Assembly: GCA_021781835.1 (NCBI GenBank)
Contig: JAJXWD010000025.1
Coordinates: 1 to 39,096, forward strand
Direction of reading: 5' to 3'
From: Pseudomonadota bacterium
Lineage (GTDB): Bacteria; Pseudomonadota; Alphaproteobacteria; Acetobacterales; Acetobacteraceae
Length of the DNA: 39,096 bases
A model generated the notes under the pieces. The model worked only from the letters and a program-made list of their open reading frames with translations. It did no database searches and was not told the origin of the DNA. Below are positions 7,648 to 16,031 of this stretch, one piece after another. The translations under genes and the position numbers were made by a program. Positions within the stretch are counted from its first letter, which is position 1, and the number at the start of each line of letters is the position of its first letter.

Positions 7648-8287
7648 ATGTTCGATCCTTGGGGCGTGCGCGTGCAGCTGGCGGGGCCAGGTGCAGAGGC
7701 GCGGATTGTGAGGGAGGCGATCAAACGCGTGAGGTTGATCGATTGAATGATATATGCCCGACGGGGGATGAACGGCGGCCATGGGCCGGCTATGGATTCT
7801 GGCGGACCCGGCCAACTTGGCGCGAATTATGCCCGCAGCACCGGCCATGTTTGGCGCTGAAATGCGCGCTTAAAGGCGGGTACGTAGAGTTGCCGGGAGG
7901 CGGGAACATTGAGGGATTATAGGTTGCTCAATGGGATAGTAGGGTGATTTGGCTAGGGCTAAGGTCTGAGACAGGCAGGGTACCTGCCGACACAGTCCTT
8001 GAAGCTTAGGCTCGTGGCGGCTCGGGATACATTACCTGCGGCGGCGCCGCTTGTGCCCCAACTAGCCGTTTGCCTGCTATGGATGCACTTCCGAATTCGG
8101 CTATTCGCCCACAAGTCGAGTTCAAAGGCTTATTGGCCAATTTCTCGGATGTCACCGGGGAGGCGCTATCATAAGACCCGAAAATCGCCGCGTCTGAGCG
8201 ACCATTGACCTTGCCGCCCGCGCGCCCGATTCTGTATATTGACCGACCACGCCGCGACCAAGCAAACAGTTTGAGGATAGCCGGGGG
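7648..8287. other. Divergent intergenic region between DUF932 and gajA
   Basis: 640 bases without a credible gene lie between two divergently read operons. They should contain the promoters of both. The only clear structure seen is GGCAGG-GTA-CCTGCC (7974-7988), a 6-bp inverted repeat that could be an operator for the Gabija genes. No confident -35/-10 pair was found. Confidence 0.4.
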
Positions 8288-10027
8288 GTGAATGTGTATC
8301 TGGCGCAGCTGTCGATCGCCAACTTTCGACGCCTGTCGAAAGTGACACTCGAGTTTCAGCCGGGCCTCAACGTAATCGTCGGCCCGAACAATATCGGAAA
8401 GACCGCGGTGGTGGATGCGTTACGCGCTTTACTCGCCGGCGCGGACGATCCGTATCCGCGCTTCACACTGGACGATCTGCATCTCCCGCCTAGTGGAGAA
8501 ACGTCGGGCGAAATCCGCTTCGAATATGTCTTCCGTGGGCTGGAGCCGGCCGACGAGGCCGACTTCCTGCATGCGCTGCGCTCCAACGCGGACGGTAAGT
8601 ATGAGGCGGTGCTAGGCGTCACCTACGGCGAGGCGGACCGGACGCGACGCCTGCGAGCCCGCAGATGGTGCGGTGAGTTCGAAGATGTCGCGGTGACGAC
8701 GACGATCTTGGAGAATTTGCGCAGCGTCTATCTACAGCCACTTCGAGATGCCGAACAGGGCCTGAGGCCGAGCCGCAACAGCCAGCTCTCGCGGCTACTC
8801 CACCTGCTCTCGGACGATGCGGGAAAGGAGGCTATCGCCTCTGCTCTCACCGAACTGGACAAGCAACTAAAGAAGCACAAGCCTATCGTCGACGCTCAGG
8901 CCGCAATCAGCGGCCGCCATCGCACCATGCTTGGCGAACAGCTTGCGCAAGTGGTCAATATCGAGCTGGCTGGCTCTGACTTCTCGAAGCTCGCGGCCCG
9001 GTTGTCCCTGCTCGTCGATACCTTCGAGATCGAGCGCAACGGGCTCGGCTACAACAATCTGATCTTTATGGCTGTCGTGCTCAGCGAACTGGCGAAGAAT
9101 GCCGACGCGGCGTTTCGGAGCCTGATCGTAGAGGAGCCCGAGGCGCATCTGCATCCCCAACTCCAAGCAGTACTTCTGCGCTATCTATCAAGCATCGACC
9201 ACGATGCGACCGGTGAAAAGCCCGTGCAGGTGTTCGTCACCAGCCACTCTCCCAACTTCGTCAGCATCGCGGACCTCAACTCGATCGTGTGCCTTTTGGA
9301 TGTCGGCGGTGGCGCGGAGGTATTTCATCCGCGCGGCATCAAGTTCGAGAAAGGCAAGCGCGAGAAGCTAGCTCGTTATCTGGATGTCACCCGGGCCGAG
9401 TTGTTCTTCGCCCGACGAGTTATCTTCGTTGAGGGGGCAGCCGAACTGCTCCTGGTCAAAGTGCTGGCCACACGCGAGGGCCTGGATCTGCGCGATCACG
9501 GCGTCAGTCTGATCAGCGTCGAGGGCCTGAACTTCGACTCCTTCATGCCTCTCTTTGGGGAGAAGGCGATCAAGGTGCCGACCGCCATGATCACCGACGC
9601 CGACCCGAAGATCAAGGTCGGCGATAAATGGGAACCCCATTATCCGGCAGCCGGTGAAGCCATCACGGTGTCGGACAACACAGCGGCGATGCAGGCACAG
9701 CAGGATAGCCTAGTAAAGGTTTTCTACGGGCAGAAGACCTTCGAGTACGATCTGGCGTTGGAGGCGAAGAACCGCGCAGCCATGCTGACCGCCTTGGAGG
9801 ATATCCATCCGCAGATCGCCGCCGGGCTGAAGGTCGATGTCGAGAAAGGCGTCAATGACAGCGAGAAGGCAAAGACGCTGTTTCGTGGCATGTTCGAGCG
9901 GCCGTCCAACAATGTGCAAAAGGGAAGGTTTGCGCAGGCGCTCGCCGCCGCCATTGTCGACAAGTCAGTCGCGTTCGTGACGCCTGCCTACATCCTCGCC
10001 GCGATAAAGCACGCCTGCCAGAAATGA
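8288..10027 (+). CDS. gajA: GajA, OLD-family ATPase-TOPRIM nuclease of a Gabija system
   Basis: The start is GTG 8288 with a GGGGGG-type site just upstream. The 579 residues match the length of characterised GajA (about 578). The N-terminal ABC-type ATPase shows Walker A GPNNIGKT (32-39) and Walker B LIVEEPEAHLHPQLQ (near 279-293). The C-terminal TOPRIM domain starts at VIFVEGAAELLLV (about 378) with the catalytic Glu and has the acidic MITDADPK (about 433-440). OLD proteins followed by a UvrD-like helicase are class 2 OLD, that is Gabija. GajA assembles as a tetramer and nicks DNA when nucleotide pools drop. It overlaps gajB by 4 bases (ATGA). Both domains look intact. Confidence 0.9.
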   Translation: MNVYLAQLSIANFRRLSKVTLEFQPGLNVIVGPNNIGKTAVVDALRALLAGADDPYPRFTLDDLHLPPSGETSGEIRFEYVFRGLEPADEADFLHALRSNADGKYEAVLGVTYGEADRTRRLRARRWCGEFEDVAVTTTILENLRSVYLQPLRDAEQGLRPSRNSQLSRLLHLLSDDAGKEAIASALTELDKQLKKHKPIVDAQAAISGRHRTMLGEQLAQVVNIELAGSDFSKLAARLSLLVDTFEIERNGLGYNNLIFMAVVLSELAKNADAAFRSLIVEEPEAHLHPQLQAVLLRYLSSIDHDATGEKPVQVFVTSHSPNFVSIADLNSIVCLLDVGGGAEVFHPRGIKFEKGKREKLARYLDVTRAELFFARRVIFVEGAAELLLVKVLATREGLDLRDHGVSLISVEGLNFDSFMPLFGEKAIKVPTAMITDADPKIKVGDKWEPHYPAAGEAITVSDNTAAMQAQQDSLVKVFYGQKTFEYDLALEAKNRAAMLTALEDIHPQIAAGLKVDVEKGVNDSEKAKTLFRGMFERPSNNVQKGRFAQALAAAIVDKSVAFVTPAYILAAIKHACQK

Positions 10028-11733
10028 CCAAGCTGTCCAGGGAGCAGGAAGCGATCGTGGCCCTGCCGCTGGAGCCGATCGTCGTCACTGCCTGCGCCGG
10101 AAGCGGCAAGACCAGGACAGCTGTGCACCGGCTGGCGGCGATGCGCAGGCTGCATACGGACGAGCGCAGCCTAGTTGCGTTGTTGTCATTCTCTAACGTC
10201 GCCGTCGAAACATTCAGGAGGGAATATGCTGCGGCCATAAGATACCATCCCCCCTCGCGTCGTGACAGGGCGGTTGAGATCGACACGATGGACGGCTTCA
10301 TCACCACAAACGTGCTGCGTCCACACGGCCATCGAGCGATGGGATGCAGCTGCACGCCATTTCTGGTTGAGGGTCGGGAGCCGTTTCTGAAGAGCTTCAC
10401 CGTTTTCGATGGCAAACGTGGCCACCCTACGGACAGCCTCGGGATCTCGCTGAAGAATGGCGCCTTTGTCTACACCGTGGGACGGCAGGCGCAGCTTGTG
10501 GATCGATGGCGCGCCGAGGCCGCTGTTGCCAAGCTTGGTGCCATAGGCGCGTACACGCATGCGTCGGCCCGATATTGGGTGTGGCGCACACTCAAGGAAC
10601 AGCCATCGCTGCTGGCTGCGCTCGCCCGGCGCTATCCGCATATTCTTGTGGACGAGGCGCAGGACATCGGGCCTGAGCACCAGGCGATCTTGGAATTACT
10701 GATCCAGCACGGCTCACAGGTCTCCCTGATCGGCGATCCTCACCAAGCCATCTATGAGTTTGCTCGCGCCGATGGCACATTCCTCTGCGGTTATGGTGCT
10801 CACCCCGACGTCAACGTTCAACAGCTATCGGTGAACTATCGATCCGTTCCTAGCATCCTCGCTGTGGCGAACAGGCTGACACAGCGTGCCGACACCGCTG
10901 ACCGCCCAGCTCAACTTGGGCGTCATGGCGCCTTCTATATCCCCTATGATCCCAAGGATCGGGCGCCAGCCTTGGCGACCTTTCACAACATGCTGGAAAC
11001 CGCGAAGATCGACCCTCGGTCCGGCGTAGTTCTGTGCCGCTCGAGCGACCTCGCGAGCGAATGGGGCGGGGACCGAGATGGTCAGGGGGTGGGCGTCGTG
11101 CGCTGCTTCGCCAGTGCCGCGATCAGTCGGGACCAGAAGGGCAAACTTCCGCGGGCCTTCAGCGAGACGTGCGCCGGAGTAATTGGCCTTCTTGCGCCGG
11201 AACATGGGGGGCTGACATCGCAGCTCGCCTGGGGATCGGGGGCGGACATCGCCGGCGTGCGACGAGCCATCTGGTCGTTCGTTCGCGATGCCAAGACTGG
11301 GCTACCCTCCTCGGCGCTGGTCGCAGACACGGCTTGGCATCCGCTTCTTTGCGAGCGTGTCCGTGCGCTGCTGGCGCGGCTGGAGCGAGAGTTCGGATTG
11401 AAGCAGGGCGAGAACGTTGGAAACAAACTGGCTAAGAGGGAGCTGGAGCATCGGCCGCTGACCGAGACGTCGGATCTTACCCAGGCCGACGTCCCCACCT
11501 TCCCGGTATCCACTGTCCACAAAGTCAAGGGCGCTAGCATCAACGCGGTTCTGTATGTCGCCAAGAAAGGGCATGTTCAGGCCCTGCTTGGCGGCACGAC
11601 CTGCGAGGACGGCCGGATCGGCTACGTCGCTCTGACCCGATCGCGTGATCTTTTTGTCCTGGCGATTCCCGCAAGCTGCCTTAAGGAGTTCGAGGCCGAT
11701 CTGCAGGCGATCGGTTTGCAGCGAGCGGGCTAA
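10024..11733 (+). CDS. gajB: GajB, UvrD-like helicase of the Gabija system
   Basis: This 569-residue superfamily 1 helicase is somewhat longer than the first described GajB (about 494). Visible motifs are the Q-motif LSREQEAIVA, motif I ACAGSGKT (23-30), motif II VDEAQD (209-214), motif III LIGDPHQAIYEFA, motif IV QLSVNYRS, motif V STVHKVKGASINAVLY (about 494) and motif VI YVALTRSRDLFVL (about 533). It is translated from an ATGA overlap with gajA, so the two proteins are made together. In Gabija, GajB docks on the GajA tetramer and senses DNA ends. An insertion of about 80 residues around 330-440 accounts for much of the extra length. No partner gene follows within 300 bases. Confidence 0.9.
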   Translation: MTKLSREQEAIVALPLEPIVVTACAGSGKTRTAVHRLAAMRRLHTDERSLVALLSFSNVAVETFRREYAAAIRYHPPSRRDRAVEIDTMDGFITTNVLRPHGHRAMGCSCTPFLVEGREPFLKSFTVFDGKRGHPTDSLGISLKNGAFVYTVGRQAQLVDRWRAEAAVAKLGAIGAYTHASARYWVWRTLKEQPSLLAALARRYPHILVDEAQDIGPEHQAILELLIQHGSQVSLIGDPHQAIYEFARADGTFLCGYGAHPDVNVQQLSVNYRSVPSILAVANRLTQRADTADRPAQLGRHGAFYIPYDPKDRAPALATFHNMLETAKIDPRSGVVLCRSSDLASEWGGDRDGQGVGVVRCFASAAISRDQKGKLPRAFSETCAGVIGLLAPEHGGLTSQLAWGSGADIAGVRRAIWSFVRDAKTGLPSSALVADTAWHPLLCERVRALLARLEREFGLKQGENVGNKLAKRELEHRPLTETSDLTQADVPTFPVSTVHKVKGASINAVLYVAKKGHVQALLGGTTCEDGRIGYVALTRSRDLFVLAIPASCLKEFEADLQAIGLQRAG

Positions 11734-12041
11734 TCGTAATGCTCAGCAGGCGCCATTCGCGCGCTAGTTCTGGCCCATCAACGGCGTGCGCGCTCCATTG
11801 TCATTCCAGGGCTTGCCCCGACGACCGGCTTCGCCCGATCTTCTTGACCTGCAGACGGCCCATGTGGGCCATGAGCTGCCGCGTCGCTCCATGTACGTCA
11901 TTCAGCTTCCTTTGCAAACCTCCCCGAAGCGAACATTGCGATACCGATCATGGGTGGTTCGTCGGCTGCCCCCTGCGAACTCGTCAGCTTGACCATTGCC
12001 GGTATCAGTGCACAAGCTGAATACGATCGAGAGGAGAGTTT
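11734..12041. other. Intergenic region between Gabija and retron
   Basis: About 308 bases with no supported gene. It contains the inverted repeat GGCCCATGTGGGCC (11857-11870) and ends in GAGAGGAGAG (12029-12038), the ribosome site of the retron PRTase gene. The retron promoter should lie here. Short frames are present on both strands but none has a start site or composition that convinces. Confidence 0.4.
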
Positions 12042-13316
12042 TTGCCACAAGGAAGGACACTAAATCCAGCAGCTGCGGGGCGGCCGCCCCTTTCGCGCAC
12101 ACCGAGTGCAGCGAACTGGCTTTTGCAGTTTAGAGCGGCGGACCAACTGGCCGCGGCAGAACTCCTGGACTCTCTCCTGCTCTTGAACGACGACGATGTC
12201 GCTTCTTCTTTGAGAGAAGAGCTCGGACGACTTGCCCGAGGCGGTGTTGGGCTCCGCAAGAAAATTGCGCTCTACTCTGAACGCGAGATCGCTGAAGCGG
12301 TTTTTTTTAAGTCAGAACGACGCCTCGGCCGTGACGGTATTTTCCGGATGAGGGCTATCGGCAACGTAGGCCCTCCCGCGGTAAAGCCCGTGCGGGGCCG
12401 GTCACGAGTGGGAAGCGAAGGCTGGACGGCCTTCATCATCTCACAAGCAGTCGAAGCATCCCCTAAAGTCTACCTCAATCACCCCGGCCCTGACCGCATC
12501 CGTCGAAACGGCGTGAGCTTGATTGTTATTGTCACCGATTTCTTGGGATCGGGCTCACGGGTCCGAGCCATGATCGATAAATTTATCAAAGTGCCTTCAG
12601 TACGAGCGTGGCGGTCGAATAGCTGGGTGCATTTCACAGTTGTTGCCGCTGCCGGAACTGCTAAGGGGATCCGTTCGGTTCAATCACATCGTACTGCACC
12701 AACGGTGTCCGTCACCCATGTCGTGCCAACTTTGAATGGCTTCCCAAACCCTGAAGCGGCCGACAAATGGCGACGGCTAATGTCTCGCTACGGCCCACGC
12801 AGGGCACGGGGCTCCGGACCGGAGGGGTTCGATGATGGCGGTGCGCTTGTTGTATTCAGCTACCGTACGCCAAATAACACGCCACTCCTATTACATCAGG
12901 GGGGGGCGGGCTGGACTCCGCTTTTTCAGGGGCCGCCGTCGGAAGATATGAGGGCTGCCTTTGGTTTGGGCAAGCTTAGCGCCAGGGTGAAAGGGGCGGC
13001 CTTGGCGTCAAGAATTCCGCTTGCCGATGATCTTACGCCAGAAGAGGGGCGGATGATCGTGATTTTGCGCGCAGTCAGGGGCAGGTGGAGGGCGGGGCAA
13101 GAAGTGGAGTTCGCTGAACGCACGGGGCTAACTGTACCGGAGATCTTGGACGCGAAGGATCAGGCGCAAGCCGTCGGTCTGCTGACAAAACAAGGACACC
13201 TGACAGACGAAGGGCAAAAGCTTGCCCGCGCAGGCGCACCCAAAATTCGCAAGCGCCCTGATATTCCCACCAATCCAGAAATGTATTATCCGCAAGCACT
13301 GAGGGCTCCACGGTGA
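12042..13316 (+). CDS. Phosphoribosyltransferase-like retron accessory protein
   Basis: The start is TTG 12042 after a GAGAGGAGAG site; the product has 424 residues. The core motif LIVIVTDFLGSGSRVRAMID (about residues 158-177) is the PRPP-binding hairpin and loop of phosphoribosyltransferase folds, with TDFLGSGS replacing the canonical DDxxxTG. The N-terminal 100 residues are helical, and the C-terminal 100 (RLPADDLTPEEGRMIVIL-like region, 'EFAERTGLTVPEILDAKDQA', LLTKQGHLTDEGQKLAR) look like a winged helix. PRTase plus winged-helix proteins accompany one class of retrons (type III in the Mestre classification, from memory). Its last codons form the a1 arm of the retron RNA. It probably acts as effector, held in check by the RT-msDNA complex. 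Confidence 0.75.
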   Translation: MPQGRTLNPAAAGRPPLSRTPSAANWLLQFRAADQLAAAELLDSLLLLNDDDVASSLREELGRLARGGVGLRKKIALYSEREIAEAVFFKSERRLGRDGIFRMRAIGNVGPPAVKPVRGRSRVGSEGWTAFIISQAVEASPKVYLNHPGPDRIRRNGVSLIVIVTDFLGSGSRVRAMIDKFIKVPSVRAWRSNSWVHFTVVAAAGTAKGIRSVQSHRTAPTVSVTHVVPTLNGFPNPEAADKWRRLMSRYGPRRARGSGPEGFDDGGALVVFSYRTPNNTPLLLHQGGAGWTPLFQGPPSEDMRAAFGLGKLSARVKGAALASRIPLADDLTPEEGRMIVILRAVRGRWRAGQEVEFAERTGLTVPEILDAKDQAQAVGLLTKQGHLTDEGQKLARAGAPKIRKRPDIPTNPEMYYPQALRAPR

Positions 13317-13526
13317 AATCTAGTGATTGCCGTCCTTCGGGACGGCCGGGTGGTGGCTTGGCCGCCACTGAGGCTTCCAGGTTCTGGTTGCCGTGGACAG
13401 AGCTGTTGATCGCAGGTCCGGCCCTGCGACGTCACCCTGCGGGCCGCAGCGCTACGGCTTGCTCGACGCCGCAGGGCCGCACGCTGTGCGATGGCAGAAG
13501 GTAGATGAAACATCCGTGGAGTCCTC
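13301..13526 (+). ncRNA. Retron msr-msd RNA
   Basis: GAGGGCTCCACGG (13301-13313) and CCGTGGAGTCCTC (13514-13526) pair over all 13 positions (one G-U), as the a1/a2 stem that defines retron RNAs. Inside lie an msr-like 7-bp stem with UUCG loop (13329-13346), a second 8-bp stem with a 3-base loop (13350-13368), a 7-bp stem (13410-13429) and a longer stem whose base is CCCTGCGG/CCGCAGGG (13435-13442 with 13469-13476), probably the msd. The branching G is likely in the TAGTG just after a1 (13323 or 13325). The 5' arm lies in the PRTase coding end, the 3' arm in the first RT codons. Exact msDNA ends are inference. Confidence 0.82.
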
Positions 13527-14656
13527 ACCAATTCGCCGCTAAAGCAAGACAGCTCGGCCGAACCGAGACTATGATCAGCGCAGCCGTTGGGGCCGGTAAG
13601 TCGATAAAGTCTAGCGAACCTAACCTTCCCGTTGTGCTAACCCTTTCCCATTTAGCCCATCTCGCAGAGATCAACCCAGGAGCGGCTTATGCCTACGCCG
13701 CACGCAAATGGACGATCGAGCCATACAGGGTTTTCAGGCTTAAGAAGCGCCCGAAGCGGAATAGCCGAGCGCCCGCACGAGGTTTCCGCACGATTTGTGT
13801 TCCCGAGCCAGAGCTAATGCGCTTACAACGCTGGATCGCTCAAAATATCCTCTCGAGAGCAACGCCCCATCCTCGGAGCTTTGCGTTTTTCCCAGACCGA
13901 GGTATCCTCGAGGCGGCACAACACCACTGTAATTGCCGTTGGCTAGTCAAACTCGATATCCAGAACTTCTTCGATAGTATCCAAGAGCATCAATGCTATA
14001 AGGTATTTCGCTCTTTAGGGTATGGGGTGCTCCTCAGCTTCGAGCTGGCAAGGATTTGTACGCGTGGCCCGAACAGGCCTCTCCAGCGCAATCAAATCTT
14101 TCCCAGTGATGGCAGGCCATATCCATGCAACGATGAAGGCCACCTCCCCCAGGGAGCCCCCACGAGTCCCGCATTGGCAAATATGGTAGTTAAAGCTCTT
14201 GACGCTAAGCTTGTCGATATTGCTGAAGCCCGTGGGTGGGTTTACACAAGATACGCTGATGACTTGGCATTTTCGACACAGGCCGACTCTAGCCGGACAG
14301 AGGCAAGTAAGCTTATCGCACTGGCGAAAGCGGAAATTGCTCGCTTTGGCTTGGAGCTGAACGCATCGAAGACTGTGGTTGCGCCACCTGGCGCCCGACG
14401 AATTGTGTTGGGCTTGCTTGTGGATGGCGAACAGCCACGTTTGACGCGTTCATTCCGAAACAATCTCGAAACGCACCTTCATGCATTAACAAAAGGCGCG
14501 ATTGGCCCTGAGCGTCATCGTCAGGCCCGAGGCTTTGCCTCGTTGATTGGGATGCGGCGGCACATAAGTGGCCTCTTAGCATTCGCGCACTACGTGGAGC
14601 CCAGTTATGCCGCTGCATGCTATGCAAAGTTCAATAGCATTTCCTGGCCGCTGTGA
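13505..14656 (+). CDS. Retron reverse transcriptase
   Basis: 383 residues; ATG 13505 follows AGAAGG. The N-terminal NLPVVLTLSHLAHLAEI and 'YRVFRLKKRPKRNSRAPARG' segments are typical of retron and related RTs. RT motifs follow in order: PHPRSFAFFPDRG, VKLDIQNFFDSI (motif A with catalytic Asp), 'HLPQGAPTSPALANMVV' (motif B), YTRYADDLAFST (motif C, Tyr250-Ala-Asp-Asp253), NASKTVVAPPGARRIVLGLL (D/E, with VLG where many retron RTs have VTG). There is no maturase X or endonuclease domain, which separates it from the group II intron RT at 18-20 kb. It makes branched msDNA from the RNA encoded directly upstream and overlapping its first codons. Confidence 0.88.
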   Translation: MKHPWSPHQFAAKARQLGRTETMISAAVGAGKSIKSSEPNLPVVLTLSHLAHLAEINPGAAYAYAARKWTIEPYRVFRLKKRPKRNSRAPARGFRTICVPEPELMRLQRWIAQNILSRATPHPRSFAFFPDRGILEAAQHHCNCRWLVKLDIQNFFDSIQEHQCYKVFRSLGYGVLLSFELARICTRGPNRPLQRNQIFPSDGRPYPCNDEGHLPQGAPTSPALANMVVKALDAKLVDIAEARGWVYTRYADDLAFSTQADSSRTEASKLIALAKAEIARFGLELNASKTVVAPPGARRIVLGLLVDGEQPRLTRSFRNNLETHLHALTKGAIGPERHRQARGFASLIGMRRHISGLLAFAHYVEPSYAAACYAKFNSISWPL

Positions 14657-14877
14657 CCCTGGACGACAGCTGTCCCTGCGTTTAATTCAGAGCAGACAGA
14701 GCCCTTCCGGCCCGTATTATCTATAAGCTTGCCGGGAATTGCTTAACATCTCTGGCCGGTATCTTTCTTCCCACAGTCCATCTAAGGCCAACCCGTTCTG
14801 TATTTGCCGCAAAAAATGCGGCGAATACCCTTGCGAACCTCCGCTCCCTGTGCCAGCATCCCCCCACGAAAACCGGC
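14657..14877. other. Intergenic region between retron RT and Fic gene
   Basis: About 220 bases with no gene. Apart from the inverted repeat at 14800-14828 there is no clear structure. It should hold the end of the retron transcript and the promoter of the Fic gene. Confidence 0.4.
14800..14828. promoter_or_regulatory. Inverted repeat upstream of the Fic gene, possible operator
   Basis: GTATTTGCCGCA (14800-14811) and TGCGGCGAATAC (14817-14828) pair over 12 positions with one G-T wobble, around an AAAAA centre. It ends 49 bases before the Fic start. With no T-run after it, an operator is more likely than a terminator. The Fic protein's own C-terminal winged helix is a candidate binder (inference). 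Confidence 0.5.
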
Positions 14878-15999
14878 ATGGCGACCTACATCCATAACCT
14901 CACCGACTGGCCCCATTTCCGTTGGGATCATGACGCGATTCTAGCCCCCCTGGCAGCCGTACGGCACCGCCAGGGACGGCTCATCGGGCGCATGGAAGCG
15001 CTCGGTTTTCCGCTACGAATCGAGGCCGTTCTGCAATCCGTGACCGAGGAGGTCATCAAATCCAGCGAGATTGAGGGGGAAATCCTCGATCGTGACCAGG
15101 TGCGCTCCTCGGTGGCACGGCGCCTTGGCATGGACATCGGCGCGCTGGCGCCAGTGGATCGTCATGTCGATGGCGTGGTGGAGATGATGCTCGACGGCAC
15201 GCAGGATTACGCCTCGCCTCTCACCGCCGAGCGCCTGTTTGGCTGGCATGCGGCCCTGTTCCCCACCGGGCGCAACGGGATGACGCGGATCACGGTCGGC
15301 GCCTGGCGGACAGATGAAAGCGGCCCCATGCAGGTGGTCTCGGGGCCTATCGGGCGTGAGCGTGTCCATTATCAGGCACCGGAAGCGGCCAGGCTGCCGG
15401 CTGAGATGGACGCTTTTCTGGCCTGGTTCAATGCCCCCTGCGAGATCGACCCCGTGCTGGTCGCGGCCTTTGCGCATCTGTGGTTCGTCACCATCCACCC
15501 GTTTGACGACGGTAACGGGCGCATTGCCCGTACCATCGCCGACATGGCGTTGGCCCGCTCGGAGCAGACCTCCCAGCGATTTTACAGCATGTCATCGCAG
15601 ATCCGGGTGGAACGTAACGCCTATTATGAGAAGCTGGAGGCGGCACAAAAAGGTGATCTCGACATCACGCCGTGGATCACCTGGTTTCTGGGTTGCCTGG
15701 ACCGCGCCTTTACGGCGTCGGAGACGATTTTGGCTGCCGTGCTGCAAAAGGCCCGGTTCTGGGAGGCGCATGCAGGCGCGGCGCTGAATGAACGCCAGCG
15801 GATGATTGTGAACCGGCTGCTGGACGGGTTTGTGGGCAAGCTCACCTCGTCCAAATACGCCAAGTTGACCAAATGCTCGCAGGATACCGCCACACGGGAT
15901 ATTCAGGATCTCATCGGGCGCGGCATTTTGGCCAAAGATGAAGCCGGGGGGCGAAGCACCAGCTATAGCCTGTGCCTATTCGAACCGAATAAACTTTAG
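14878..15999 (+). CDS. Fic-family protein (DUF4172-Fic-winged helix), probable AMPylase
   Basis: This 373-residue protein begins with a DUF4172-type N-terminal segment (WPHFRWDHDAI, 'RQGRLIGRMEALGF', EEVIKSSEIEGEILD, QVRSSVARRLG). It contains Ser62-Ser-Glu-Ile-Glu66-Gly67, matching the (S/T)xxxE(G/N) inhibitory motif, so it is a self-inhibited class II Fic protein. The catalytic loop is HPFDDGNGRIAR (207-218) with His207 intact. The C-terminus (about 300-360: SSKYAKLTKCSQDTATRDIQ) is a winged helix. Such proteins transfer AMP from ATP to hydroxyls of target proteins; the target is unknown. It is monocistronic, and the next gene converges on it. It may be a stress or conflict gene, or a regulator acting on the upstream inverted repeat. 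Confidence 0.88.
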   Translation: MATYIHNLTDWPHFRWDHDAILAPLAAVRHRQGRLIGRMEALGFPLRIEAVLQSVTEEVIKSSEIEGEILDRDQVRSSVARRLGMDIGALAPVDRHVDGVVEMMLDGTQDYASPLTAERLFGWHAALFPTGRNGMTRITVGAWRTDESGPMQVVSGPIGRERVHYQAPEAARLPAEMDAFLAWFNAPCEIDPVLVAAFAHLWFVTIHPFDDGNGRIARTIADMALARSEQTSQRFYSMSSQIRVERNAYYEKLEAAQKGDLDITPWITWFLGCLDRAFTASETILAAVLQKARFWEAHAGAALNERQRMIVNRLLDGFVGKLTSSKYAKLTKCSQDTATRDIQDLIGRGILAKDEAGGRSTSYSLCLFEPNKL

Positions 16000-16031
16000 G
16001 CAAGCTTTGTACTTGACGAGCTTAGAGGCCA

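Noticed and set aside
13317-13504. Short frames between the PRTase-like gene and the RT
   Set aside because: The stretch folds as the retron RNA and the frames lack start sites.
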